Positions 11,005 through 22,980 of a stretch of 64,000 nt of DNA are shown here, one piece after another. The notes below the pieces were generated by a model, which did not search any database, was not told the DNA's origin, and worked only from the letters and a program-made list of their open reading frames with translations. Every line of letters begins with the position of its first letter. The stretch's first letter is position 1. This DNA is from Durusdinium trenchii. Taxonomy: Eukaryota > Sar > Dinophyceae > Suessiales > Symbiodiniaceae. The stretch lies in assembly GCA_963970005.1 (NCBI GenBank), contig CAXAMN010000001.1, positions 566,847-630,846 of the forward strand, given 5' to 3'. A program made the position numbers and the translations under genes.

Positions 11005-11542
11005 CTGGCTAACTACTGATTTAATGTTTTGTGTCTACCGAACAACCTTTTTTTTTACCAAGGAATTTACAATATTAATATCACAGCATCCTGCTCTCCA
11101 AGAACAGGACGTCCTCAGCATGAGCATTTTGGAATTAAACTCGTTGCTAAACAGTGTTGTATTTTTTTTTTGGAACAACTATTATATCAAAGTAACTTTG
11201 AATTGTATTATCATATTGGTCCTTTCATAGAGTATTGTAAATCTAAGAATATATATACATTAATATCAACGAACAAACATATGATATGATAGACAACTTC
11301 GATACATATATCTATACTTAAATATAATATAAACATACCATGATAAGATAGAAGCGTGTGAGAAACAAGAAGAACGTGCACTACCACAGTCCCCAGCTCT
11401 CTTCCTTTAAGAGTCTATCAGTCTATCACCCCTCACCTTGCCCAGAATACCCTATGTAGTGGGCACTCAAACCGACTGCAATTGTTCTTCACCTCAGCAT
11501 TGACTCTCATCCTTTTGTCTCATCATTTCAGCAAAAACCTTG

Positions 11543-11600
11543 CTACTAGTAGCTTCTTGCTAGTAATGCCCTTGTTACTAATAGTGATGCCCTTGCTAGG
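11543..11600. repeat. TACTAG-type dispersed repeat
   Basis: Contains GCTACTAGTAGCTTCTTGCT followed by AGTAATGCCCTTGTTACTAA and AGTGATGCCCTTGCTAGG. It is a member of the family described at 1-135, in the variant that pairs AGTAGCTTCTTG with GATGCCCTTG. A plus ORF runs through it, which I do not count as a gene. Confidence 0.75.
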
Positions 11601-12077
11601 GTTGAAGGCCAAGCAACATGCTGCGGTTGGGCTTTGGAATGGCCGCCGCCTTGCTCGAAATCTCTCCTTGGTTGAAGTGGATCTGACCGTTCCCTACCAG
11701 AACAGGGTCGCAGGGTTGGCAGTGAATGCATCATCCAACAGTTTTTTGTCTCAATCTCAACACGTGCAAGGAACAAAGTAATTTGAACTTGGGAACATGT
11801 CACTTTGTTGTTAGTCTTTGTGGGAAGTGGATTTAATGGCATTTAATGGCCCACTCTGCCCAGTTGGGCTTGAGAAAGCGATGAAACTGACTCTTCCACA
11901 CAAGAACAGCTTGCACACTTCATGACACATGGGAGAAGAAAACACCTTGTAGCCTACACGGTCAGATCAACATACAATATACAGTACTCATTAAGAACAT
12001 GGACACACACACACAAAACCAACAATAAAATCTAATGATTAATTATGCTTAATTATGTATATATATATATATGGAAC

Positions 12078-13519
12078 TTCCCAACTCATCAGGTAGGATG
12101 GTATCAAAAAGCGTTCATCTCCAAAGTGTCCAAAGGATCTCTCTTCAGTGGCCATGCGATGTTTTTGCCGTTTTGACAGCCACGATTGTTTCGCCAGGTC
12201 TCGCAGGGCTTCGCCGATCTGCGATAGCTCGGCCCTTAGCCAAGCCAATTGAATCGCTGTAGATGCTCGATCTTGGAATTACCCAGTTATTTTGCATAGG
12301 AAGGAAGAGATCTGCTGTAAGATGTCTAGGATACTGCTCAGTGGTATCTCAGATCCTCCACACGATCCGACACTCGGAGTGGCCACTTCCCCAACATGAC
12401 GAACCCACCCACTCTGTCAGTTGTTTGAGGAGTTAAATTGAGAGCATAGCCCGCAGTACTGCTTTCACTTCTCGTGCCCTAGACTGAAGTGCAGAAGAGA
12501 AAGAGAAAGGAGAAAGGGCCAAACCCCAGCCCCATTCCATCACCGGATAGCAAAAGTGCCTCTTAGCCGTGCAAATTGCCTGCTGATGCACCTAAGCCAC
12601 ACAATGAGCGGTCTTGCCATCTTATGCTACAAAAACGTCGAACACGCAGGTCGAGCATCATCTTCACACTACCAGCCACGAGACAATAGGTTGTTCACCT
12701 CTTCAATCTGCTTTTTGTTCCAAACCACTCGGGCTTTCTCCTGAAGGGACCGCTTCCAGAAACCGGCTGCTGTGTATGGTGACTGTGTCAGCAGGCGGGA
12801 GACATGGCATCTTCTTTCAAGCCAACACCCAGAACGCACTCAACTAGAAGTTGCACTCAAACAGGGCCATGGAATCCTTGAAACTATCAAGGCATGGCAC
12901 CTAAAACCAGCCTTCGCCATTGACCTAAAAGGAACCAACAAAGACCTCCCCGACCAAGGTGGGCGAATAGAGACCGGACCCCTCCAAGAGCGAAGGCTTC
13001 CAGGGTCTCTACTATAGTCTTTTTCGTGCACAAACATTCACTTTGCCCTTTGGCGACGATCGAATCTCTCCCATCCGAGACATTTCCCTATCAGCTCCTG
13101 GACCTTCTTCGCTGCAAGCATCAGCTTTTGCGCCTGCTGCTTGAGATCATCAAGTTGAGGCCTTGCAAGCCTTTCTTGCCTGGATCATTGACACATGAGC
13201 ACAAAGCCAAGACACTGCACATTGAATTCACATGTATCGCGTCAAGCCTCCAATAATGACAGCAAGACATGGACCAAATCAAGGCTCGCGCATGTACGGA
13301 TGCTAAACACATAGAACTAGAACCTTTTAGAAAGCAACGTGGATCAAGTCATAGCACTCGGATGATAAACATGGGAGAAGGCTCTGCAGGTCAAAAATCG
13401 TTGAAATAGTGTCTTTCTCATCATATCCTGCACTACGTTCTCCTTGGGCTTGTCGTTTGGAGACCCGTGCGAGGCCGCCAACCATGCCTGTCAGCCTCCA
13501 GCTCCACACGCAAGGCTTC
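12078..13519 (-). CDS. Coiled-coil protein, three exons, two phase-matched
   Basis: Exon 13179-13082 (acceptor GATCCAG, donor AAAT/GTCTCG) encodes QERLARPQLDDLKQQAQKLM and on to KVQELIGK, ending in phase 1. Exon 12256-12078 (acceptor TCTACAG, donor GAA/GTTCCA) begins with the two bases that complete the codon and encodes IQLAWLRAELSQIGEALRDL, then FGHFGDERFLIPSYLMSWE. The junction is therefore exact. A further exon at 13519-13483 (acceptor CATCAG) encodes EALRVELEADRH but needs another exon before 13179. Strong heptad character; function unknown. Confidence 0.75.
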
Positions 13520-13692
13520 CTGATGGCAGACTGTACCATCAGTACTGGAGATGACTGGAGGATGTAGGCATAAACTGGATCAAGTCTAGAAAATCCACTA
13601 GTTGTTTATCTAGAGATCACATCATCCATCTGATCCAATCTCCCCTTCCTCCTTGATCCACCTTCCTCCCGTTGTCATCCGTTCCGCAGATC

Positions 13693-15232
13693 TCAAGCGG
13701 TCCCCTCATCCGCCTCCTCCTCCCCGTTCCAAGGGATCCTCCAGCCACGCATGGGTGGTCGCGTGGAGTCTTCCAAGCAACGTGCCCATACCTTGACCAA
13801 TCCCATCCAATCACCAAAGTGATCACCAAGGGTTAAGGTTGAGTGATGCAAAGGGAGATCCCATGTGGAGCGTTTTACAGGATGGTACATCTCATCACCC
13901 TTGGTCTGAGAATTGAGATGAATTGAGTATGTACTTGCGTCGCACTTCTGCCATAGGATGCTAATGCAAGTGGCTGGGGAGCTGTGGCTGTGACCAAAAT
14001 AACTTGATGATCCGAAGACGAACTGTTCTTGGACACTTACTCTGGAGAAACCAACCTGACACGCATCTTTCAAGCATCTGACACACCATACTCGGACTCG
14101 CATACAAAGAACAAACCGAGCAAACCAGTTCATTCCAAAATGCTTGTGGTCCAGCCAATGTGTTGCCAAACCACCATCCCTGACGAGTCAGTGCAAGGCT
14201 TCACAGGGCTGCATATCCGGTTTTTGGTCGCAATTGAACAGTTGGAACAAACGCAAAGATGGCTTGAAGCTGAGTGATTCCCGTTCACAGTCGGTTTTTG
14301 TGTGGAAAGAGTTCCCTGTGCTCCGCTATTGAATTCTCTGCACCCTCTAACTCCTGAAGGTCACTCACTGGCGTAGCTTCCATTCTTTTGCTGAAAATGA
14401 GGGATCTATACCTGTAGTGACCTGTTCAATTTCAAGTCTCACCTGCCATGTGGTGTACGGGTGGTGATTGAGGCAACCTCCAAGATTTCAAACAAGCGGG
14501 TCACACTGGACTTGAATGCCAAGGCTCCTCAGGCCGCTAAGTGAGCATGAAGCTGCAATGGCTGCAATGGTTAGGCTGTGAGAAACACATTGTCTGTGAT
14601 GAAACATAGGAAAGAGTGAAAGTAGTCACACCCGCCTGGAAATCAGGACCATCTCGATCGTCCCAATAATAGATGATCACCTTGGAATCCTGCCAACGTG
14701 TCTTGGGCACTTGGCTCAAATGGAATCACAACATGACAGGGAGTCATGAAGCTCTGGCTCCTTTTCCACTGGGACTATGATTCAAGTCTTTCTCGTGCTG
14801 TAAATTGGTCTGTGGGCACTGTGAAGTTGCAACCTACCCAACAAATTGCCGGAATTGTTCCTCTTTGGGAGACGTCAAACACGTTGTTCGCAACCTTTTC
14901 CGGCTGGTTACGAAAGTCACCCTGCAAAGGAGGAAAGGGCGGGGTCTTTTGGATCCCTAAGCCTCCGATGCATGACACGCATTCAGATGTGATTGAAATT
15001 GATGCAGCATGTGACAAAAAGTCCATTGAATTTGTGCTTGAAACTAGACGGCAGTACAGTATGATGATATTTTCTGCCATAGATCGCCTGTACACATCAA
15101 ATCAAAATGCCTTGGCAGGTGAATAAGTATTTCTCGCTTTTCGCGCAGCCCTTCCTCATTGCCCTCCTTCTCATAGGTTTTCCGCCCACAAGCTGTGCCG
15201 TTCTCAACGTAGGTACCAGAGATGGCTTTCAC
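13693..15232 (-). CDS. Protein with WDDRDGP...GWWFG module, four exons
   Basis: Exon 15232 to about 15115 encodes VKAISGTYVENGTACGRKTY and on to KREILIHLP (acceptor CATCCAG). Exon 14689-14636 encodes DSKVIIYYWDDRDGPDFQ (GC donor). Exon 14179-14144 encodes GWWFGNTLAGPQ (GC donor). Exon 13791-13693 encodes VWARCLEDSTRPPMRGWRIP, then WNGEEEADEGTA-stop. The last three join in phase 0. I recall the pattern G-Y...N-G...Y, YYWDDRDGP, GWWFGP...VWA, PP..GWR.P from predicted dinoflagellate proteins. Its role is unknown. A proline-rich minus segment at 15470-15590 may be an upstream exon. Confidence 0.8.
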
Positions 15233-16247
15233 CTGGATGAAGCCGGGTGAAAACAGCTTAGGCTTAGGTTAACATTTGCTAAACATGGTGTCAACGATGT
15301 CTGCATGTATATGTATATATAGAGATCGAGATAGTGCATTTATTGAGTGTCACTTCACTATCAATCATGTTTGTTAAAGTGTCAAACAGTAAACCCACCA
15401 AAATTGGGTCTGGTCAAGCATTAAAACAAACTCGACACATTTACATGTAAAGCATCTGCATAAACAAATACGCGTAAGGCTCGTAAGGCACATGCGGAAT
15501 TGGAAGGATTGGAACCGTGGAACAGCTTCCAAGGGGGTTGTTGACGATGGAGGTGGTGGAGGGTGCTTTTGCCTGTTGACCAACGTGTCAGGTACGTACG
15601 CCAAACATAGGCTAAAGTTAAATATTTCAGCAAATCAAATATGCCTGTATGACTTATGACCTGTTGGTATCACCCAGTATATAGTCAGATTGATTCTAGA
15701 ATTTGTGCATGAATGTAGTGGGCAAAGCATCATTGCACAAAATAACAAACAGTGGACACAATGCATAGTTTCTTTCACAAGACGCATGAAACCTCAGGCT
15801 GCCCAGGCACGGCTTTCCCGAACTCACCGGAACCTGTGCAGGACACTCATGTCAGCCGGTGAAGTGTGGACAATCGTGGGGTGCCACATGGGGGAAACTC
15901 ATTTTCTGGGTTTTCCATGGTTTTCCATTGTCCGAATCCAACACACTGGAGGATTCCCACAACTCCTGAACAGTTGGAACACTGAAGCCGATCCCGATGT
16001 TTGTTTCTGATGCTGCTCCTGAGTGTGGGGTTCCATGAAACAACGCCTTGTTGATGGGCTTAAGATCTGGCATGTCTCCACCACAAATGAAGTCCAATCA
16101 CATTTGATGTACTCCAGAGTTTTACCTTGAGCTACTGACTGCACTATGGAAGTGAGCACGGTTGTCAATGACACACACACACACCATCCCGCATCTGTAA
16201 GTGTTCGTGATCATTCTCTCTATCTCTTTTGCAAATCACGGAATCAC

Positions 16248-16319
16248 AATGGTGTCTCTAGCTGACTTTAGCTGCTTGCGGACATCTCGGACCAAAAGGC
16301 TCCGGACCATCTTGACCAT
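16248..16319 (-). CDS. Candidate first exon, basic N-terminus
   Basis: ATG at 16319 opens MVKMVRSLLVRDVRKQLKSA and RDTI, then a GTGATT donor at 16247. Upstream in-frame TGA makes the ATG the likely start. The antisense strand also carries a 33-codon ATG frame. Basic amphipathic helix; no family recognised. The region 16330-16860 beyond it holds no supported gene. Confidence 0.4.
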
Positions 16320-17115
16320 CCACGTGGGTCACATGGGCATTCTAGACTAAGCCTCCATTGGACGGACACCCGAATGTGTGGTTTTGCTAGATTCTTCCAA
16401 TGCAGACTTGACACAAAGTGGCTTTAAGTGGAGGTATAAATATGTTTTGTTGGCCCATCGCATGGGGGACACTGCTTTCTGTGCAATGGCCTTCAGTGTA
16501 GACGGTCAGCTTCTCCTGCACCGAAGGTAGAGTCAAACGACAAAGATCAATCCCGCAGCTTTCGTGGTCTCTTTAAGTCTGCAATTTGAACAACTGGATA
16601 AATATAGAGAATTTACAACATGTATTATTTCTATTGTGATATAACTTGTGCGAGCCAGCTGCTACTGTGAGCGAATCCAGGTCGGTTCCAACCTAGAAAC
16701 CACCCTCCACTAGAGTCACTAGAGTAACACTAACGAAAAGGTCCAAAAGGGATCAAAAGGGGTTGTAGTCCATCGCCACGGAGCCCCCTTTATACCCAGC
16801 CCATGCCGCTCCTGTGCTTTCCGGGATACCTGAGGTCAAGCCATTTTGATCTGATGGCAAACTAAAAAACTCTAGAAAAACCGTGAAACACCCAGACATT
16901 CAGTGACATGAAGTTGGGCAAATGATTCCACTGAACATACGCAGAATCGTGAATCCAACATTGCTGCTCCTGCTGATATTGATTTGCAGCAACAATACTA
17001 CTGCAGGAAGGTATACGAATGGACCAACAAATGGACGACGACACGTAGTTATCATCTTATAATACAGTTAGAAATAGAACACAAACATGTTGTTGCTTAT
17101 TTTCAGTGTATGGAC

Positions 17116-17598
17116 TTAGAACATACACCACCAGCTAAACTGTTCAAGAACAAGAACACTCACAGCAACGACAGCGACGACCACAATCAACTCAATACTA
17201 GACCAAAGGAGTAATAACATGTCATAACAAAACACAAACCAAATGGCTGATCCAATGGCACTCATTGCGCACCAAGTTGCTGGAACTGCGGCTGGCACTC
17301 TTGGTGGAACTGCAGGCTCCGGCACCGGGACTTTCACTTTCGCTGGCTCCGGCGGAATGGCTGTTTCGAGTGGTGTGAGTGGTGTTTCCTGTAGTTCTGG
17401 AGGTGGCCAGCCACATGCAGCGGCCGGTCTCACGGCCGTGGGCTTCGCTGGTCGCGGCGTGGGCACCGTGGAGGCAGACCGGAAGCGGACGGAGGGCGAG
17501 GGCGTCGGGACGGCGCCAAAACGCGGATGCTTTGCACTGCCAGGCCTCACTCGGAGGCATGAATGGTGACTGTCTGCATGTATGGCTGCCATGTCCAT
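17116..17598 (-). CDS. Proline-rich segment, possible membrane anchor
   Basis: 160 open codons. Residues about 20-110 are rich in Pro, Ala, Thr and Val (RFGAVPTPSPSVRFRSASTV, then ELQETPLTPLETAIPPEPAK and VPVPEPAVPPRVPAAVPATW). They are followed by a strongly hydrophobic stretch (LLLLWSSIELIVVVAVVAVS). Two readings are possible: a C-terminal membrane segment, or an intron starting at GTTTGTG near 17240 and ending at TTGAACAG near 17132. The antisense Gly-rich ORF is the likely shadow. Confidence 0.45.
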   Translation of the reverse strand: MDMAAIHADSHHSCLRVRPGSAKHPRFGAVPTPSPSVRFRSASTVPTPRPAKPTAVRPAAACGWPPPELQETPLTPLETAIPPEPAKVKVPVPEPAVPPRVPAAVPATWCAMSAIGSAIWFVFCYDMLLLLWSSIELIVVVAVVAVSVLVLEQFSWWCMF

Positions 17599-17812
17599 GA
17601 CATGTTGACATGTAATTATGGTTTACATGACCAGCACATGTGATGATACGGTCATTTTGAGTCTTCCTTGCAAAGTCCGAATCGTCTCTGCAAGCATAAC
17701 AGAACTACTTTTTATTAGGAAGTGGAAGCAACCTTTCTGGATGAACGCCCTCCCAGAAGTCTCTTGGAGGCAGCACAACCTGGAAAAATAATATGCAAAT
17801 CATTGCAAAATC

Positions 17813-17935
17813 TCAAATAGACCTGTGGCCATAACAATCCCTGCGATTTGACCTGTGGATTCTGGCCTTGGCGTTGACGAAAGCCGCTTTCCAACGCTTG
17901 GTCGTGCCGCCATGGGGTGCGAAGGACTTTCCTTC
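17813..17935 (-). CDS. C-terminal exon, basic tail
   Basis: Acceptor CTAGTCAG followed by GAAGGAAAG. The exon encodes EGKSFAPHGGTTKRWKAAFV, then NAKARIHRSNRRDCYGHRSI and a TGA. The phase is 0 at the acceptor. The tail is strongly basic and could bind nucleic acid, but no family is recognised. 18090-18460 downstream on plus holds nothing clear. Confidence 0.5.
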   Translation of the reverse strand, partial: EGKSFAPHGGTTKRWKAAFVNAKARIHRSNRRDCYGHRSI

Positions 17936-18468
17936 CTGACTAGAAGTCTGTCTTGAGTCTTGAGTATCTACAAGACCCGGGTCCCGGGTCAGTTGGGGAT
18001 GGCTTGTTGATATGTATATATAGGATTGTAAAGCGAAGGAAATCAAGGCTTGCAACGGCTTGGTGGCCTCTGCCAAGGTCTTACCTACCGAGCTTGATTT
18101 GAGTTGGTTTGTTAGATAAGTGGCTGGTTGGGAGGGTCAATCCAACCACTGCGTCTCCGTCTGATTGAAAGAGCTAGTGACCCTGAGTGGGGACAACTCA
18201 ACCATGTCGATGATAGTTTATGACTATATTATGACGTGCTAGTTGTTCCTTGCCAATTTGTGAGGGGCAAGTTCAACACATTCGGTCTATGAGGTGTGTG
18301 GGTGGCATGCCCGCGCAGCTTCATAGAAAGGGCAAACAGAATCTGGCGGTGCATTCCTGGCTTGACTCATTCTTTGCCATGCAAAGTTGGCTGAAATATG
18401 CCGAATCCAGCTTGGGACAAAACGGCTGCATCTACTCCGTTCCAAAACGATACTATGATGAGGAAGCT

Positions 18469-18540
18469 ACTAGTAACAAGTGCCACGCTAGTAGTAACAG
18501 GTGCCTTACTAGTAGTAACAAGAAGCTATTAGGAACAAGG
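18469..18540. repeat. TACTAG-type dispersed repeat
   Basis: Three imperfect words: GCTACTAGTAACAAGTGCCA, CGCTAGTAGTAACAGGTGCC and TTACTAGTAGTAACAAGAAGC. Same family as 1-135 but in the TAACAAG variant, nearly the reverse complement of the copy at 20589-20700. Confidence 0.8.
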
Positions 18541-19129
18541 ATTTGAGTGTACAAGGCCTACGTGGGAGGTATGTCATTCACCTGGCAAGCATCGGACGCA
18601 TGGCAGGGGTTTGTTCTCCCCGACCGATCTCAGTTCCAACCGAATCTTTCACCCAACCGAAGAGCTTCCTTCTGCACAGTGATGCGGCGGATCAACTGCC
18701 TGGACATCAGTACACATGCGACTGAACAAAATGATCGGAATTGTGCTCTTCGAATCTCTTCGAGACGTTTGTGCTTCAGATTGTTTGAGTTTGGTTTGGA
18801 CCAGCCACATGTTTGGCCATTTTCAGCACTGGCAAAGCCGGACAGCGAGCTTTCTCAAAGATCTCAAAGTTCATCCAGCCTCAGCCGTGGCAAGCACATA
18901 GATTTTGCAGGCATTCTGTACATGTATGTGTGAGTTTGTGCCTAGACGTATATAATGCAATGTCTAAGTCTATATTGTGCATGTTTACTCCACACCAGTC
19001 GCCCAGTCCTCTTCAGCGCGGCCCACTCCTCTTGTTTCCACTCTGTCATGGGAAAGATGGGTGCCGGTTGAACGTGCTCAATGTGATGAGACTCGATGAT
19101 ACAACCCTTCTGGGAATGGGCCTTATCAG

Positions 19130-19354
19130 GTGGCGAAGGCGTTTGAACGGAATCGGATCTGGTCTAAGGGGATTGGTTTATATCTTGATATGGACATCGG
19201 AATGTTTGATGTTGTTTGGCATCCGCGAGTAGGCGATTGCCAGTTAGGAGGTCTTGCACTGTGGCGTTTGGGATCGTTGCCGGCAACAAGCTCAAACGAC
19301 ATGAAAGGTCGGGTCGGGTATATTGGTCACAGCATATTGAGGGCTTCCAATTAA
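19130..19354 (+). CDS. C-terminal exon, unknown protein
   Basis: Acceptor CTTATCAG followed by GTGGCGAAGG. In phase 0 it encodes VAKAFERNRIWSKGIGLYLD, then MDIGMFDVVWHPRVGDCQLG, LALWRLGSLPATSSNDMKGR and GYIGHSILRASN before a TAA. The alternation of aromatic and small residues suggests a beta-rich globular domain. The frame upstream (YNPSGNGPYQ) matches too but is blocked by a TGA. No family named. Confidence 0.5.
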   Translation: MAKAFERNRIWSKGIGLYLDMDIGMFDVVWHPRVGDCQLGGLALWRLGSLPATSSNDMKGRVGYIGHSILRASN

Positions 19355-19940
19355 CCCTCGGAGATCTTGGAGCTCGGTGAGTGTGATGGGCGATGAAACA
19401 CACAACTCTCACAGTTGGACACGGCTTCACTGATCCTGAATGCTCAATCTGAGCACGAATCGCAAAGACCAAAGGCCACACTATTTGCACTCCCACGAGC
19501 ATACGCTGTGTTGTGGATTAAAGAAAACTCTCTACGACTTGCGATTTGCTCCAAAAGACTTCCATTCTTTCAGCGTTGATGATTTTGTTGGAAAGCGGTA
19601 CGTGTCAAATCCGAAACGTAGATTCTCCAACAGCGCGCAAACTAGCGTATTCGCAACAACTGGCTGGCACAGGAAGCAATCAAACATGAAGATTCATGAA
19701 GATAACAACTATAAGGTACTTTTGAGGTGTGATTTGATGTGATTTACACTTTCCTTCACTTGAACATGGACATGCTAGACATGTTCCCTCCTGGAGTGAT
19801 TCCACCAGGCTCCGAACAGCAAGGTGTCGCCAAATCTCTTGGATCTTAGCTTTCACCTCGGGCCATCTGGCGTAGTGGATTTGCTAGTGGGGAAGCGGCC
19901 TTTGTTGAAACACACCTACATGTTACATGAGTGGCAAACC

Positions 19941-20135
19941 TTAACGGTGGTTATTGGACGACAAACGTCCTTGGGAGAAGGGCACACACCCTTCACTCAT
20001 CTGTTGACCTTTGAAACTCTCACCATGAACCATGTCATCGGCAACCCAAGCGTGGCAAAGCCCTTGAACCGGCTGGGCAAATACTTTCTGCGCTACACAC
20101 CACAAGCTGTCATCTCCCAACCTTGAGATTGGCAA
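19941..20135. other. Contested coding block, strand unresolved
   Basis: On plus a frame ends ETLTMNHVIGNPSVAKPLNR, then LGKYFLRYTPQAVISQP-stop at 20126. On minus the same bases read RLGDDSLWCVAQKVFAQPVQ, then WVADDMVHGESFKGQQMSEG. Both are protein-like and neither has a decisive splice site. Confidence 0.3.
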
Positions 20136-20289
20136 CTAAGCTTCCAACAAACAAAATACAATGAAATACATTCATCCAACATAGTCACTAGTCCATTGTA
20201 TCGTCAATGTGGCAAATAACCAGTGTACTGTAATGATCTGCAATGTAATGACGACATCTGGGTCGCCACCTGAATGGCTTCTTCTTCAG

Positions 20290-20523
20290 CTTGGACCTAT
20301 GTTGGCTCGGCACAATCTCATCCTCTATCCAGTGGATCATTGGGAGGCTTCTGTCCCCCGGGAAAAAGAACGGTTCGTAGAGGAAAATTGTCTTGCACGG
20401 TCCCATGTTTGTCCTTCTGTTGGGTTCCATTTTCCGGGTTCATGTTGGCTTAAGCTGAGGCAATCTTTTTGCCCTGGAACCGCTGACCGACATGCGGTCA
20501 CTTGTGTGGGCTGGGGATGTTGA
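20290..20523 (+). CDS. Candidate terminal exon
   Basis: A pyrimidine tract and acceptor CTTCTTCTTCAG precede LGPMLARHNLILYPVDHWEA, then SVPREKERFVEENCLARSHV and a frame to a TGA at 20523 (78 codons). The first half is the most convincing. On minus, SKLKKKPFRWRPRCRHYIAD is also open. Function not recognised. Confidence 0.4.
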   Translation, partial: LGPMLARHNLILYPVDHWEASVPREKERFVEENCLARSHVCPSVGFHFPGSCWLKLRQSFCPGTADRHAVTCVGWGC

Positions 20524-20588
20524 AGCGGGTAGGTGACGCATGTCGCTCCTCCAAAAGAACGAGAAAGGTTTGATGAATAGCAAATAAG

Positions 20589-20700
20589 TCTAGTAGCTTC
20601 TTGTTACTACTAGTAAGGCACCTGTTACTACTAGCGATGCACTTGTTCCTAGTAGCGATGCACTTGTTCCTAGTAGCGAACCTTGTTACTATATTGTCAC
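20589..20700. repeat. TACTAG-type dispersed repeat, tandem copies
   Basis: Five units such as AGTAGCTTCTTGTTACTACT, AGTAAGGCACCTGTTACTAC and two exact copies of GATGCACTTGTTCCTAGTAG. Same family as 18469-18540 in the opposite orientation, about 2 kb apart. Confidence 0.85.
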
Positions 20701-21057
20701 ATAATAGCAAAGGGAGGAGGGTTCATACATTTCTTCCAATGAGGGGACAGGTGTTGAAAATGCATTCTCGAGCAGAGGGGTTCCACGAAGAAAAAGGATG
20801 TATCAATATAACTATAACATATACTTCTTTCTTGTTCCCTCGGTGTTTCTGGAAACACAAGCTTTGGGATATGTGTGAAAGGCAGGAGGGGATCAAGACC
20901 CGAATGTATGCACAGGGACTATGCACATCTATATAGTCAATACCTTTTGAAGGGCCCGCTAGATCCCGCTAGATCAGTGTGGCACCGAGTGCACTTGCCG
21001 CCTGCCTTTAGATTCCAATCCACAGCGCACTGCTGCTGGACTCTGTTGGTTGCGCAC

Positions 21058-21126
21058 CGTCAGCAAGTGCCGTGCCTGAACATCCCTCTGCTGCTGCTTG
21101 GTCCGCAAGAGCTCTTTTGCCTTTTC
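21058..21126 (-). CDS. Coiled-coil exon, 23 codons
   Basis: Acceptor GCTGAG then GAAAAGGC, donor ACG/GTGCGC. It encodes EKAKELLRTKQQQRDVQARH and LLT, phase 0 at both ends. The frame stays open to 20974 if the donor is not used. Its length (69 nt) and phase equal those of the exon at 27483-27551, which also begins E-K and is helical. It may be a late exon of the long coiled-coil gene further right. Confidence 0.65.
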
Positions 21127-21539
21127 CTCAGCGGCACGGAGCAAACAGGGAAACTTGACAAGCAGGGAAGGGAACCAGCTCCAAGCAGGTCAAACATGAC
21201 AAGCATTGCATTGAATATGTTTCCTTGCTAAACTCTGCCGACAAACATTGGTCTGAACTCTTGTATAACTATGACCAACCTCACCGTCAATCTGCAACCT
21301 TTCTTGGCCTGGCCTTGGCGAGATGCCTTGTTGATCAATCCTGGTACAAAGCCCATGCAGAAATGAGACCTTCCCGTCCAAACAATCTGCTTGACAAATC
21401 GACAGTGATATTTGGGTGGTCCAAACTGACCCCCTTCAGTGTTTAATCCCTGGTGCCTTATGTAAAGCCGACAGGTATGCAAGCGGGGTGCATCTCTGCT
21501 CTGGTTGGTGCTTCTAAAGCATCGACTCTATGATGCAAA

Positions 21540-22870
21540 GGGGTCATCCTGGACTGGAGCCCAGGCAATTCACGCTGCAGTATTGATAAGTTTGAGACAC
21601 CCCATGTGTCGTGCACAGTAGATCAACATGCTGAAGAATGGAGATCTATCTACAATAGGTTTAAGCGTATTCATCAAACCCACGGAATCATCCCAATTGG
21701 TAGGAACCGTATAAACTCTCTAGAATAGCTGGATGGTAATTATCTGCCCTAGTCACTAGTTCACTACAGTAGGTATTCTCAGTGCCCCAAGCCCAAGCCT
21801 CAGCTTGCTGCTCCGCATTGGATGCCTGGAATTGAGGATGTGTTACAGAACAACTGAGGCACCATGATACCTTGACGAAATCTATCTGACGAGATCTTTA
21901 CTACCGAAATCCTTGAAAGGACACTTGTCTGAGACAATCCTTTCCCTGCCAAATAAACAGCAGGAGCAGCAGCAGAGCAAAACATGGTTCTGATTCTTTC
22001 AATCGAAACAGAAAGTGCTGCTGCGTCAATGAAAGGCCTCTGCTATTGTGTTCTGCCCTTTTCGGCCACCTCTGTCATAAATGTTTGGTCAAAACAACAA
22101 GTATGACTTGTGACCTTCACAAAACACAAGAACTCCGGGATGTACATTCATAAATACACCTTTGCTGATGAGGAACTTTTCCCAAGACCCAATTCTTGAA
22201 GGTGACCAGGACCATGTTATCGTTTAAATGGTCTCACTTGTAACTGGAGGGGGTACCTGTATACATTATATATATACATGGTTTGTGTTCACAAAGCGTG
22301 TGAAAAATACACAGCAACACAAGGGGAAAGGTGACCTGAGATTGTTTGCAATGTTTCAAGTTTCAACAAAAAGCATTTGACTTATATACATCTGAAGCAT
22401 CTCCAGTCAGTAGCATCTGACCAAAAGAACAACACTTTACGCAATAGCATCTGTCTGATCAAAAAAAGACCAACAAATCAGACCAATGTCTGGGGGAATT
22501 CACATCATTTGGGGGGGAGACCAATGTGATTGTCAAACCAACTTTAACAGCGGGGCAAGACATTGATTTGAATAACCCGCACAGTAGGGTTGAACAACGT
22601 TCCACAATGGCATTTGGCCATCATCGAGGCGTCTTCCATGAACAGTCATGTTAAATTTGCTGAGAGGAAGACCTTTTGCAAAGGAACACTTGTATAATTC
22701 AAAAGTCAAACTAACTAAAGAAAGCTATTGCCACGCAAAAAGCATTTGTAAAGCAGGATCATACAGGGTGAAGTCCTCAGCAAAAAACTGCAATTATAAA
22801 ATGTATCGCTAAAAATAGTTCCTAAAACTGGCTAGTAATTAAACATAAACACAACAATAACTAAACTTGC
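21540..22870. other. Stretch without a supported gene
   Basis: AT-rich, few long frames, short TATATA tract near 22268. I found no acceptor-donor pair bracketing a protein-like frame. Just upstream, plus 21225-21446 is open (HWSELLYNYDQPHRQSATFL) but unsupported. Confidence 0.45.
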
Positions 22871-22872
22871 TC

Positions 22873-22980
22873 TAAAACAACAACAACAACAACAACAACA
22901 ACCACGACAAGAAGAAGAAGAAGAAGAAGAACAACAACAACAACGGCAACGGCAACGGCAACAGCAACAACAACAACACA
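22873..22980. repeat. Compound trinucleotide microsatellite
   Basis: Runs of CAA, then AAG, then CAA again, then CGGCAA hexamers and CAA once more. Every frame through it is an artefact, including a Cys/Ser-rich minus ORF at 22832-23023. Confidence 0.95.

Noticed and set aside
12483..12566. Plus-strand terminal exon TEVQKRKRKEKGPNPSPIPS after a CTAG acceptor
   Set aside because: It falls in the phase-proven intron of the minus coiled-coil gene at 12078-13179. It could be nested, but one acceptor is not enough.
14418..14544. Plus-strand frame with a galectin-like strand pattern (PCGVRVVIEATSKISNKRVT)
   Set aside because: It lies inside the GC-donor intron of the WWFG gene on the other strand, and the minus reading is equally good. 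The similarity is to a short strand pattern only.
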